From JBDLSY01 sp041170585 (lineage in GTDB: Bacteria; Pseudomonadota; Gammaproteobacteria; Burkholderiales; Burkholderiaceae_C), in contig JBEDNN010000005.1 of NCBI GenBank assembly GCA_041170585.1, forward strand, positions 1 to 30,170: a stretch of 30,170 nucleotides of DNA, given 5' to 3'. The position numbers were made by a program, and so were the translations under genes. The notes beneath the pieces are model-generated. The model worked only from the letters and a program-made list of their open reading frames with translations. It had not been told where the DNA came from and ran no database searches. Position 1 is the first letter of the stretch, and the number at the start of each line of letters is the position of its first letter. Positions 1 to 6,508 of this stretch are shown piece after piece.

Positions 1-138
1 TCAAAGTCCGATACTATGCACGAATTAGTGACTAGACTGTTTATTATTAAATATAATCATTCAGTATAAAGTATTGACATAAAAATCTACCATTATCAAA
101 GTTCTATTTGTACCACTACCAATTATTTAATCTAATCT

Positions 139-163
139 TAACTCAGTCCATCAGATTGAGTTA
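139..163 (-). terminator. Weak hairpin downstream of the SOUL gene
   Basis: A perfect 7-bp stem (TAACTCA/TGAGTTA) with an 11-nt loop lies 14 bp past the stop codon of the SOUL-family gene when read on the minus strand. It is followed only by mixed A/T sequence, not a clean T-run. It may act as a weak terminator. It is too short to be an attC site. Positions 1-138 hold nothing I can recognise. Confidence 0.3.
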
Positions 164-176
164 TAGCTAACAGAGA

Positions 177-803
177 TTAATCTGGAGATTTTTGCGATGC
201 AACTGGTAAAATAATTTCATTGCGACGCATAAACCAAGGTGTTAATGGTTGATTGTAGCGTGCCCAAATTGGTTCACCTAACGGAGTCAAGTGACTGTTT
301 TTTATCCAATTTTGTAATTTGGTTAGATTATAACGGTAATTTTTTTCACTCCAAAAACCTGAATAACGTATAGTGGCAACAAGCCGTGCCGGAACCTCAC
401 GAATGGATATATTGGGGTCTTTCGGATCAGGAGTTGTTGTCAAAGTGAATGATGCTGGCATCATAAAACTAATAATCCATTTACCATCTTGCTGCTGCTG
501 ACCTACTGGTGCTGTCATTTTAATCTTCTGACCTACTGGTTCTTGCGCTACAGGTGAGGTCATCACTACTTTTTGTAGTTGTTTATTATTGCCAGAAATG
601 TACTTGAATAAGGGATTGAATGCTTGATTTCCTGCACCTTCAAAATCCCCATTCACAGTAGTTTGAGCGAGAATATGAGAGCTATATTTTCTAAGTTCAA
701 ATTCACCTTCTTCACGAATTACGTTGTACTTTGCTTCTTCTACTGCCATAACATTTTTTGTTAATATTAATGTGGTAATGATAATCCAAGTTGTCCGTAG
801 CAT
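177..803 (-). CDS. SOUL family heme-binding-type protein, exported
   Basis: The 208-residue product belongs to the SOUL/HEBP family. Family hallmarks seen are the opening block YNVIREEGEFELRKY, the central block VVMTSPVAQEP and KIKMTAPV, and a C-terminal WARYNQPLTPWFMRRNE. Members bind heme or related tetrapyrroles; the exact role in bacteria is unclear. An N-terminal hydrophobic segment (about residues 4-19, ending near VMA) indicates a signal peptide, so the protein probably acts in the periplasm. I chose the ATG at 803 because AAGGA lies about 10 nt upstream; an in-frame ATG at 833 runs towards the attC site and lacks this. The gene has the same strand as the integron cassettes and follows the last clear attC, but has no attC beyond its own stop. 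It is either a terminal cassette that lost its attC or the native gene flanking the array. Confidence 0.85.
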   Translation of the reverse strand: MLRTTWIIITTLILTKNVMAVEEAKYNVIREEGEFELRKYSSHILAQTTVNGDFEGAGNQAFNPLFKYISGNNKQLQKVVMTSPVAQEPVGQKIKMTAPVGQQQQDGKWIISFMMPASFTLTTTPDPKDPNISIREVPARLVATIRYSGFWSEKNYRYNLTKLQNWIKNSHLTPLGEPIWARYNQPLTPWFMRRNEIILPVASQKSPD

Positions 804-838
804 TATTGAAATTTCCTTTCTGGAACGAGTCATTCTAG

Positions 839-897
839 GTCTAACGTTTGAATTAAGAGGCGCCCGTTAGGCGTCCCGCTGGAATAAAGGGTTAGGC
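839..897 (-). other. attC recombination site A (integron)
   Basis: The ends are GTCTAAC (839-845) and GTTAGGC (891-897), matching the RYYYAAC/GTTRRRY core rules, and bracket an imperfect palindrome. The site closes the cassette carrying the 39-residue peptide. Its GTTAGGC end is the exact complement of the core that opens the same cassette (GCCTAAC, 1179-1185), as expected for a genuine excisable cassette. It is nearly identical to the site at 3505. Confidence 0.85.
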
Positions 898-1011
898 TGA
901 AGTGACATAAGGCTGGGCGAGATTTACACCGCACAAACCTAGCGTGGTAAGAACAGACAACCCAAAAACCCACGTAGACTTAAGATTGAATGTGAAAGAT
1001 GTATTTTTCAT
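892..1011 (-). CDS. 39-residue hydrophobic peptide in an integron cassette
   Basis: A small gene for a 39-residue peptide of unknown function. The frame stays open further upstream, to about 1209, but the ATG at 1011 is preceded by AAGGAG with 6 nt spacing, the best ribosome binding site in the cassette, so I take this as the real start. The peptide has a Lys-containing N-terminus, a hydrophobic stretch around residues 14-29 (WVFGLSVLTTLGLCGVNL) and a short polar tail, so it is membrane-inserted or exported. The stop codon sits inside the attC core, typical of cassette genes. About 170 bp between this start and the upstream attC (1012-1178) carry no other convincing gene. A small membrane-active toxin is one possibility; I see nothing that proves it. 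Confidence 0.5.
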   Translation of the reverse strand: MKNTSFTFNLKSTWVFGLSVLTTLGLCGVNLAQPYVTSA

Positions 1012-1178
1012 ATAAAGCTCCTTTGTTTCAGTTTGAATTGAGTTAATTAAACTTTTCTTACCAGCTGTGAGAGTTGAACTCACCGAGCGACTGCTTTTTA
1101 CTTCCATGTTTGAATGTTGATAAACAAGGTTGATTGAGCTGCCGTTCCACCCACTCTTATGTCTCCTCTTTTTAATTT

Positions 1179-1256
1179 GCCTAACGTAAAGTTCACCTGC
1201 GGCGCACAAACTACTACGCGAAGCGTAGCGACTGGTGCTGCAACGCCTTGTTAGGT
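1179..1256 (-). other. attC recombination site B (integron)
   Basis: Core ends GCCTAAC (1179-1185) and GTTAGGT (1250-1256) enclose a 78-bp imperfect palindrome, including the inner inverted pair CTACGCG/CGCGAAGCGTAG. It terminates the yegP cassette. Its outer 20 bp are shared with the site at 5529. Confidence 0.88.
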
Positions 1257-1583
1257 ATTGTCTTTGATGGTTTTGGATATACCGTTTGCTTTAACACTTT
1301 CTATACCGCTTTCACGAGATTGAGTAGAGTCATACATTTGACTTGTACCAATAACCTGACTGTTTGCGGCTTTTAGATTGAAAAATTCCTTTCCGTTGGA
1401 TGAAGTTTTTCTCTCATACCGCTCTTCAAGTGTGCAATTTACTTGTACAGAAGCGATGCCGTTCTCAGCTGAGTTTTTTGCCTTATATAACTCACTTGTA
1501 AGAATGGTTTTCGCATTACCCGCTTTGAGCACAAAACGAAATTGCCCATCACTACTTTTACTTATTTCAAAGTAACCAGTCAT
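1251..1583 (-). CDS. yegP: YegP family protein (two DUF1508 repeats)
   Basis: The 110-residue protein closely resembles Escherichia coli YegP along its whole length. It has two tandem DUF1508 units, one starting GYFEISKSSDGQFRFVLKAG (residues 3-22) and a second starting about residue 58 (RKTSSNGKEFFNLKAANSQ). Each is a small beta-rich unit with the pattern (F/Y)F.LKA.N...I..S..Y. No enzymatic activity is established for the family. The start is supported by AGGAG 8 nt upstream of the ATG. The TAA stop overlaps the attC core, so gene and site form one compact cassette. A short inverted repeat (TTGCGC/GCGCAA, 1612-1627) lies upstream of the gene and could belong to a promoter or operator. Confidence 0.9.
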   Translation of the reverse strand: MTGYFEISKSSDGQFRFVLKAGNAKTILTSELYKAKNSAENGIASVQVNCTLEERYERKTSSNGKEFFNLKAANSQVIGTSQMYDSTQSRESGIESVKANGISKTIKDNT

Positions 1584-1643
1584 TTTATTATCTCCTTTGT
1601 GTTTATAAAATTTGCGCGATTGCGCAATATTGACATTTTAGAT

Positions 1644-1726
1644 AGCTAACGCCTGAGTCTACCGGAAAAATTGCCGTAGTGCAGCGTAGCGAAGGAAAAT
1701 TTCCCCGGTGCAACGCCTTGTTAGGT
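1644..1726 (-). other. attC recombination site C (integron)
   Basis: Core ends AGCTAAC (1644-1650, one deviation from RYYYAAC) and GTTAGGT (1720-1726) enclose 83 bp of imperfect palindrome (for example ACCGGAAAAATT against AATTTCCCCGGT). It closes the cassette of the secreted protein at 1729-2280. Confidence 0.85.
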
Positions 1727-1728
1727 CA

Positions 1729-2280
1729 TTATTGTCTTATTTTTAATGTAAACTCGCCTACCTTGTTACCTGAGCCATCGTGTACTATGACGCGTATATT
1801 TTTGCCCTGCGTTTTTCTTAGCTTTTCCTCTAAATGGTACCTCGTATCTAGCACAACATCTGCACAAGCAGACTGGTTTAATTCTACAACGGAATATGCG
1901 GAATCTATCCATTTCAAGAGAAAGTTTAATTTCGCCCCTGTATGGAATCGATGCCAGACACTACCCGATGTTGAATGATACTCTTCATTATCTATATAGA
2001 AAATAAATCTTTCACGAGGGATATTGAAGCGGATTGGTTTCCCGCGATAGCAATGCTGTCCAACCACATATGTATTATATTGTGGAGTGTAAATCACCTC
2101 ATTCTTAAACATATAACTAAAGCCTTCCTGCAAATTTCCATCAACAACAACCCTGGCACGGTCAATATTCTTAATTGAAGGCGATGTAGATTGATATGCG
2201 TATCTTTCTGCTTGAGCCAAAGAGGATAACAAAAACATGCTTAAAAATATAACTGATATTTTTTTTATTTTATTGCTCAT
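1729..2280 (-). CDS. Exported protein of unknown function (integron cassette)
   Basis: The 183-residue protein has a clear signal peptide: Lys-rich start, hydrophobic residues 8-19, and cleavage probably after SLAQA. The mature part has no motif I recognise. It contains two cysteines (in HCYRG and SACAD) that could form a disulphide, and a C-terminal beta-rich stretch (IRVIVHDGSGNKVGEFTLKI). The HCYRGKP... and 'VWHRF' segments do not point to a known enzyme. The start is secure: a full AGGAGG Shine-Dalgarno lies about 6 nt upstream of the ATG. It is the only gene in its cassette. A periplasmic or cell-surface location is inferred; the function is unknown. Confidence 0.75.
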   Translation of the reverse strand: MSNKIKKISVIFLSMFLLSSLAQAERYAYQSTSPSIKNIDRARVVVDGNLQEGFSYMFKNEVIYTPQYNTYVVGQHCYRGKPIRFNIPRERFIFYIDNEEYHSTSGSVWHRFHTGAKLNFLLKWIDSAYSVVELNQSACADVVLDTRYHLEEKLRKTQGKNIRVIVHDGSGNKVGEFTLKIRQ

Positions 2281-2305
2281 ATAAACCTCCTGACCAAATC
2301 CAAAC

Positions 2306-2391
2306 TACTAACGTTTGACATAAGGGGCTGCGGCACGCAGTCCCAGAGAGCGAAACGAAGGCAAATTTTCCGGTGCAACGCCTTGTTAGGT
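2306..2391 (-). other. attC recombination site D (integron)
   Basis: Core ends TACTAAC (2306-2312) and GTTAGGT (2385-2391) span 86 bp, with the same right arm (TGCAACGCCTTGTTAGGT) as sites B and C. It closes the short gene-less cassette that follows. Confidence 0.85.
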
Positions 2392-2507
2392 ATTTTTGAA
2401 TGTGACTGGAGATGACCCCTGAGAGAATTTTTTTGGGCGAACAACGACTGTCCCAGCCAATTTATCATGCCAGCCTTGTTTTTTGCGTCAATGCCTACCC
2501 AGATAAA
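2392..2507. other. Gene-less integron cassette remnant
   Basis: Between attC sites D and E there are only about 120 bp. A minus-strand frame is open through it and into the attC sites, but it has no ribosome binding site, and its predicted N-terminus (MPNNSLQG...) is simply the translation of attC sequence. I see no gene. It is either a degenerate cassette or a non-coding one that could carry a promoter or small RNA. Confidence 0.5.
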
Positions 2508-2568
2508 GCCTATGAATAAGGGGCGCGCCGCCGATAGGCGGAGCGTCCCCTGCAATGAGTTGTTAGGC
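2508..2568 (-). other. Degenerate attC recombination site E
   Basis: One end is a good GTTAGGC (2562-2568). The other end is GCCTATG (2508-2514), which lacks the invariant AAC; GCCTACC at 2493-2499 is an alternative. The arms AAGGGGCGC/GCGTCCCCT and GCCGCC/GGCGG are palindromic, so the site is recognisable but probably crippled. Confidence 0.65.
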
Positions 2569-3483
2569 ATGACTCGCGCTCCGTGATGAGTATTCGGCAA
2601 TGAAGTCTTTAGCCGCCTCATACCTTTCTGCTTTGTAGTGCTGAGAGTCCTCGAAAATGTTGTTCTCGACGATGAAATCGACATAGAACTTTAACCGCAC
2701 ATAAGCTTCCTTGAGTTTGCCAAGTTGTTTGTACCGCTCACCTGAGAAGAGATACGCTAAACACTGCCTCGGATTCAGTTCAATTGACCTTTCCCATGAC
2801 GCGAGAGCCTGCTCATTCATATTCATAGCTTGGAAACGATTGCCGATATTTAGGAAGCACAGCGAAGGATTCAGATCGTTATTAGCGATCGCAGCCAAAT
2901 AGGCCTCGATCGATTGGACATGTTTTCCAATGCTTCCCAACAGGACGCCAAGATCAAAGTAGTAACCTCCCCTTTCTTGAAGCGTCGGTATCGAAAGTGC
3001 CTTGTTGAGCAAAGCAATTTGTAAAGTAGTCGTTACGCGCTTCCTTCCTTGAACGAGCTTCCTTCCTTGAACGACGTAGCCCTTCTCGTTGAGGTGAACT
3101 TGCGTGAGCGTAAAGAAGCGATCCTCGTTACCCAATGCATTGAAGTCGGCGGCACCATCATCGAGTAGTTGCTGTATTGCTTCTGTGACTTCTTCGTCGG
3201 ACAAGGCGCCGACACGCTTGACTATCGCGTCGCACGCATGGTGATCAATCTTTGGCCTAAGCCGCTCAGGCATTGAGTTCACAATGGCGGTGAAGAGAGT
3301 TTCAAGACGAGCGATGCGCTGTTCAAGAACGTCAACACGCTGTCCAGGAATACTGAGTCCAATTAGCTCTGCTGCGAATGGAGCTACGAGGCCCAATGGG
3401 GTAAAAATCGCCCCTGATGCGCCAAATATCGCCTTTGTGAAAGCTACTGTAGCGTCCGTAAGATTGGGGCCTTCAGGTTCCAT
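2563..3483 (-). CDS. TPR-like repeat protein with N-terminal hydrophobic and coiled-coil region (cassette)
   Basis: The 306-residue cassette protein has three parts. Residues 12-45 are hydrophobic and Gly/Ala-rich (possible membrane-associated helix). Residues 48-70 (RVDVLEQRIARLETLFTAIV) form a short coiled coil. The C-terminal half (about 170-290) resembles tetratricopeptide repeats, e.g. SLCFLNIGNRFQAMNMNEQA followed by LASWERSIELNPRQ and LAYLFSGERYKQLGKLKEAY. TPRs bind other proteins; the partner is unknown. The start is supported by GGAG 8 nt upstream. An in-frame 18-bp tandem duplication (3040-3075, 17 of 18 identical) repeats the residues VQGRKL. Base composition looks less AT-rich than that of the host genes, in keeping with acquisition. 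The stop codon lies inside attC E. Confidence 0.75.
   Translation of the reverse strand: MEPEGPNLTDATVAFTKAIFGASGAIFTPLGLVAPFAAELIGLSIPGQRVDVLEQRIARLETLFTAIVNSMPERLRPKIDHHACDAIVKRVGALSDEEVTEAIQQLLDDGAADFNALGNEDRFFTLTQVHLNEKGYVVQGRKLVQGRKRVTTTLQIALLNKALSIPTLQERGGYYFDLGVLLGSIGKHVQSIEAYLAAIANNDLNPSLCFLNIGNRFQAMNMNEQALASWERSIELNPRQCLAYLFSGERYKQLGKLKEAYVRLKFYVDFIVENNIFEDSQHYKAERYEAAKDFIAEYSSRSASHA
3040..3075. repeat. 18-bp tandem duplication inside the TPR-like gene
   Basis: Units 3040-3057 and 3058-3075 differ at one base. The duplication keeps frame and adds six residues (repeat of VQGRKL). Confidence 0.9.
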
Positions 3484-3504
3484 CTTGGATTCTCCTATGG
3501 CGAA

Positions 3505-3562
3505 TGCTAACGTTTGAATTAAGGGGCGCCGTTAGGCGTCCCGCTTGAATGATGGGTTAGAA
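3505..3562 (-). other. attC recombination site F (integron)
   Basis: Core ends TGCTAAC (3505-3511) and GTTAGAA (3556-3562). The latter is the exact complement of TTCTAAC that opens the same cassette at 4528. Nearly the same sequence as site A (839), so these two cassettes share an attC lineage although they are not adjacent. Confidence 0.83.
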
Positions 3563-3871
3563 CATAGTTTTTAGAAAAGTACTGATTGGGGCTGCTACAG
3601 ATGCTATTGAAGCAATGCTACCCAGCACACTAAGTGCTCTTTCAATAACTTGTGGTTCAGGGTTTTTGCTTTCCAATTCTTGTTTAATATTATTTATAGC
3701 AGCCTGTGCGTCCATTGCGCTTTGTTTGGAAATGGAAGAGTTGTTTCTTATTTCAGCTAAAATTAAGTCTATTTGGTTATTAACCTTGGCTAAGTTTTCA
3801 GTACTAGCATAGTAGTTACCAGCCACTTGAATACCAACCGAGGAATTGAAATTATTGAATACGCCAGACAT
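3557..3871 (-). CDS. 104-residue protein, partner of the DUF6232 gene (cassette)
   Basis: The small protein has three visible parts. The N-terminus is Asn/Gly-rich (MSGVFNNFNSSVGIQVAGNY), a pattern reminiscent of short beta-type modules in front of helical bacterial proteins. A helical, probably coiled-coil segment spans residues 25-70 (NLAKVNNQIDLILAEIRNN... QAAINNIKQELESK). The tail is hydrophobic and Ala/Ser/Ile-rich (residues 78-104, SVLGSIASIASVAAPISTFL), possibly membrane-active. I do not recognise a named family. Its start lies 2 bp after the stop of the DUF6232 gene, so the two are almost certainly co-translated and work together. The stop is inside attC F. A role as an effector or membrane partner is speculation. 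Confidence 0.7.
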   Translation of the reverse strand: MSGVFNNFNSSVGIQVAGNYYASTENLAKVNNQIDLILAEIRNNSSISKQSAMDAQAAINNIKQELESKNPEPQVIERALSVLGSIASIASVAAPISTFLKTMF

Positions 3872-3873
3872 AT

Positions 3874-4503
3874 TTAGCCTCTCTCTATAGATTGGCTGTA
3901 AATAGATGAGCCAAAATTGTTGATTGAGTCCTCGCTACCTACATTTACCGTTTCGATTTCAAACTTTATGTCGCCAGTTTCCTTTTTTTCCATGGATTGT
4001 TTTATGGCGTTTTTAGTTTTGAGTATTTGCTCTTCATCAAAGGAGTAAAACAGTGGTTTGCTACCAGCATTAGTTTCAAGCATTAAGCTAAATAAAATTG
4101 GTGGATTTTTTCGCATTGTGTCCCATATATCCCATTGTTTGGCGATTTTTTCTTTTGCGTCTAGCCAATTAGATTTACCTGTCTTTAATGTTTCAACTGA
4201 CCCGTAGATTATTGCAGCGGCGATTCCAACGGCAACAAAAATAGCTAGATTAGGCGAATTAAAAAATAACGTAATTACAAGCCAAGCAGCGGCCGACGCT
4301 AACGCCATACCTTTAAAGTTTATATCCAAGGAAGGCTCGGGAGTTTCAAATTTTGGCTCAGGTTCATTGAGTGGAATAATCCTCTTCCCAACAGAAGTTG
4401 CGGCGATATTTCTAATTTGCCATGTTGTGTGGCCACACTCAATCACACGGTCGTTTACCTTAAATTCGGTACTTGATGATGGTATAAATCGCCGATAATC
4501 CAT
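3874..4503 (-). CDS. DUF6232 family protein with two membrane helices (cassette)
   Basis: The 209-residue protein matches the pattern of DUF6232. An N-terminal beta-type segment ends in VNDRVIECGHTTWQIRNIA (about residues 17-35), two adjacent membrane segments follow at about residues 68-102, and the C-terminal part reads LMLETNAGSKPLFYSFDEEQ followed by ILKTKNAIKQSM. The family has no assigned function. Members often occur beside genes of unknown function in variable regions. The start has GGAG (GGAGGAAACTC) about 6-8 nt upstream. It forms a two-gene cassette with the following 104-residue protein, an uncommon arrangement because most cassettes hold one gene; the pairing argues for a joint function at the inner membrane. 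Confidence 0.75.
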   Translation of the reverse strand: MDYRRFIPSSSTEFKVNDRVIECGHTTWQIRNIAATSVGKRIIPLNEPEPKFETPEPSLDINFKGMALASAAAWLVITLFFNSPNLAIFVAVGIAAAIIYGSVETLKTGKSNWLDAKEKIAKQWDIWDTMRKNPPILFSLMLETNAGSKPLFYSFDEEQILKTKNAIKQSMEKKETGDIKFEIETVNVGSEDSINNFGSSIYSQSIERG

Positions 4504-4527
4504 GAGTTTCCTCCAATAATAGCTATG

Positions 4528-4581
4528 TTCTAACGTAGAGGTGAGGGGCGCGGAGCGTCCCTCTCGACCGTAATGTTAGAT
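4528..4581 (-). other. attC recombination site G (integron)
   Basis: Core ends TTCTAAC (4528-4534) and GTTAGAT (4575-4581). It is a compact 54-bp site with an almost perfect inner stem GAGGGGCGC/GCGTCCCTC. It closes the cassette of the polytopic membrane protein. Confidence 0.83.
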
Positions 4582-4604
4582 GTTGAATTGTAGCCATGCA
4601 TACC

Positions 4605-5495
4605 TTAATTGAACAAATATCTTCCAACAACGAATGGCAGTGCAAAATACAGCAAGTTGGTGATGGTTCCACTCACCATGAATGCCCATAATGTTCGACC
4701 AAAGGATGCTTTATATATTTTACTCCCAAGAGCGTACAAGGTGTAGTACGCCCACAAGATTAGAGGGAGAAACAAGATTAGAGGGAGAAGAGGAATCCAC
4801 AGAGCACTCAGAGATAATGCAGAAAGGTTTCCTGAATCGAGAATAACTGAGAAAGATGCAATTACTATGGCGGAGATGAATAGCATTGCGCCCCAATAGT
4901 AGTAGTGAGCTGACTTTGCTCGCGACCATTCTGCAATTCGTTTTTTGTCTGCAATTTTGCCAAAGAAATAGGCGAACACCACTGCAAACAACGGGGCTAG
5001 AGCAATGTGAATGAACTCAAACTTTTGCTGAGATTCCTGATGATTGGCAAATGAATGCATAAGTTTTGCAGCGATGGCAGGCTCATCAACCTTCAAGAAA
5101 TAATTTGCAATATCCTCAAGTCGGCACGATCCTGTTGTTCCAGAAATCCTTCTACTCAGCGGACTCAGACATGGCCGCCTTAATTCGGAAATCACTTGAA
5201 GTTCGAGGTTCGATATATCTGTTGGCTCGACCTTTAGGACACGAAAAAAGATCTGCATCTCTTGTTCAGATAGCGACTCAAGGTCTGCATCCACCCATGT
5301 TGCTTGCGTTGTGAAATTGCCGCTCCAAAGAGTTATTGCGGCAAATAGACCGTAGGACATCAGAAGAAATGATCCTGCTGATACCAGCCTCGAATTTGGA
5401 AGCCCTGCGAAAAAGCGATTGGGAGATTTCAGTATTTCTGCAAATGTCCTAAAGAACTGAAAGAAGAAGAAGTCGTTGTAATAGTCTTTTGTCAC
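4605..5495 (-). CDS. Polytopic inner-membrane protein, possibly Yip1-like (cassette)
   Basis: The 296-residue protein has about five hydrophobic segments (around residues 38-58, 167-182, 198-217, 228-256 and 268-292) with a long polar loop (60-160) containing two cysteines. The N-terminal motif FRTFAEILKSPNRFFAGLP resembles the start of Yip1-domain membrane proteins, which usually open with a short segment on a '...PxxxF' theme before the helices. This is a weak similarity, and I would not assign a function. The start is GTG at 5495, supported by GGAG 8 nt upstream. An in-frame perfect 18-bp tandem duplication (4754-4789) doubles the residues LILFLP inside the fourth hydrophobic segment. Confidence 0.7.
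   Translation of the reverse strand: MTKDYYNDFFFFQFFRTFAEILKSPNRFFAGLPNSRLVSAGSFLLMSYGLFAAITLWSGNFTTQATWVDADLESLSEQEMQIFFRVLKVEPTDISNLELQVISELRRPCLSPLSRRISGTTGSCRLEDIANYFLKVDEPAIAAKLMHSFANHQESQQKFEFIHIALAPLFAVVFAYFFGKIADKKRIAEWSRAKSAHYYYWGAMLFISAIVIASFSVILDSGNLSALSLSALWIPLLPLILFLPLILWAYYTLYALGSKIYKASFGRTLWAFMVSGTITNLLYFALPFVVGRYLFN
4754..4789. repeat. 18-bp perfect tandem duplication in a membrane helix
   Basis: Units 4754-4771 and 4772-4789 are identical and in frame. They lengthen a hydrophobic segment by six residues. Confidence 0.92.
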
Positions 5496-5528
5496 TATGT
5501 TATCTCCAGAGGTACACTATTATTGAAG

Positions 5529-5618
5529 GTCTAACGTAAAGTTCACCTGCGACACGAAATGCCCGCCGCCGAAAGGCGGCGCGCATTTTGGGGCGTCAGG
5601 TGCAACGGCAAGTTGGGC
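5529..5618 (-). other. attC recombination site H (integron)
   Basis: Core ends GTCTAAC (5529-5535) and GTTGGGC (5612-5618), 90 bp, with arms CACCTGC/GCAGGTG-type and an inner CCGCCGCCGAAAGGCGGC hairpin. GTTGGGC is the exact complement of GCCCAAC at the attI junction (7029), which fixes the first cassette as 5535-7034. Confidence 0.88.
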
Positions 5619-6508
5619 TAATTTTTGAAAGATCCGATATAATATTCATTGGGTCTATTTTTTATTCTGGGGCGTTTTTCCAAGAAACCTTCAATATAAG
5701 ATGCACTTTCCACAAAAACGTCTGTGTATTCTGAATCATTACTATCAAATACAATGGTTCCTGCTGAGTTTTGCTTAATTGTGTTGTATCCTCTGTAATA
5801 GTTTAAATGCTGAGATGGTGCCTCTCCAATTACGATTATTTTTGGGTCTATCTTTTTTAGCATTGATAATGGGACTTTTCCACTATCTCTTCCATGATGT
5901 GGAGCGAATAACACGCAAGTCTTCTCTAAATCAATATCATCTTTGATCTTTTCCATAAAATCTTCTTTTAGATCTCCCATCCATAGAAAACTAGAGCCTT
6001 TGTTTATGGCATATCTAATTATTGGAGATATATTGTTGGGGCTTTCCCCATTTTCTGCCGCATCTAGAGCGTTTTTATAATCGGTGTTGCTTGTGTTAGG
6101 CCAGAGAATATTTATTCCAGCCCCACCTCTTTCATCATCTGAGAGATTCATCCATTTTCGTTGACAATTCTTCTTAATAAAATAAGATTTGTCACTATCT
6201 CGCAGATTACAGTAATATTTGAAATCCTCACTTTCATCAGATTTTGTTGCTTCATTTTGAGTGCAATAAAAATTAACAATAGGCATTTTCTGGTCTAGGA
6301 ATTTAAGCCCACGTAGATGATCCTCATCTGGATGTGTTGATATAAATCTTTTGATGGTTTTTTCTTTGGACTCTTTTAATAAATCATCAACAATTTTATC
6401 ACGATTACTTTCATCCATACAGCAGTCGATAATAGTGAAGTTATCTGTATTGTGTTTTATATAGAACATATCCCCGTTGCCAACGGAAAATGATTTTACG
6501 ATACTCAT
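5618..6508 (-). CDS. ComEC-like metallo-beta-lactamase-fold hydrolase (first cassette, second gene)
   Basis: The 296-residue protein has the MBL fold in its ComEC/Rec2-like version. It opens with the strand FSVGNGDMFYIKHN, then FTIIDCC. The metal motif is STHPDEDHLRG (His59, Asp61, Asp63, His64), the HxDxDH variant of HxHxDH. Further motifs are WMGDL (about residue 180) and APHHGRDSG, the counterpart of the PHHG...S motif of ComEC hydrolases. Family members cleave nucleic acid or other phosphoesters; the substrate here is unknown. No signal peptide or membrane helix is visible, so it is probably cytoplasmic. The ATG at 6508 overlaps the stop of the upstream membrane gene by one base (TAATG) and has AGGAG 9 nt upstream; an upstream extension to 6601 lies within that other gene and is rejected. 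Coupling to the membrane protein is clear. Confidence 0.85.
   Translation of the reverse strand: MSIVKSFSVGNGDMFYIKHNTDNFTIIDCCMDESNRDKIVDDLLKESKEKTIKRFISTHPDEDHLRGLKFLDQKMPIVNFYCTQNEATKSDESEDFKYYCNLRDSDKSYFIKKNCQRKWMNLSDDERGGAGINILWPNTSNTDYKNALDAAENGESPNNISPIIRYAINKGSSFLWMGDLKEDFMEKIKDDIDLEKTCVLFAPHHGRDSGKVPLSMLKKIDPKIIVIGEAPSQHLNYYRGYNTIKQNSAGTIVFDSNDSEYTDVFVESASYIEGFLEKRPRIKNRPNEYYIGSFKN

Noticed and set aside
136..166. Possible attC for the SOUL gene (TCTTAAC ... GTTATAG)
   Set aside because: Only 31 bp long with poor core matches; attC sites here are 54-90 bp. It is listed as a weak hairpin instead.
892..1209. 105-codon version of the small cassette gene
   Set aside because: The upstream part reads through an attC core and has no ribosome binding site, whereas the ATG at 1011 has AAGGAG at ideal distance.
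2277..2684. 135-codon minus-strand frame
   Set aside because: It runs through two attC sites and into the TPR-like gene, has no ribosome binding site, and its sequence is typical of translated attC.
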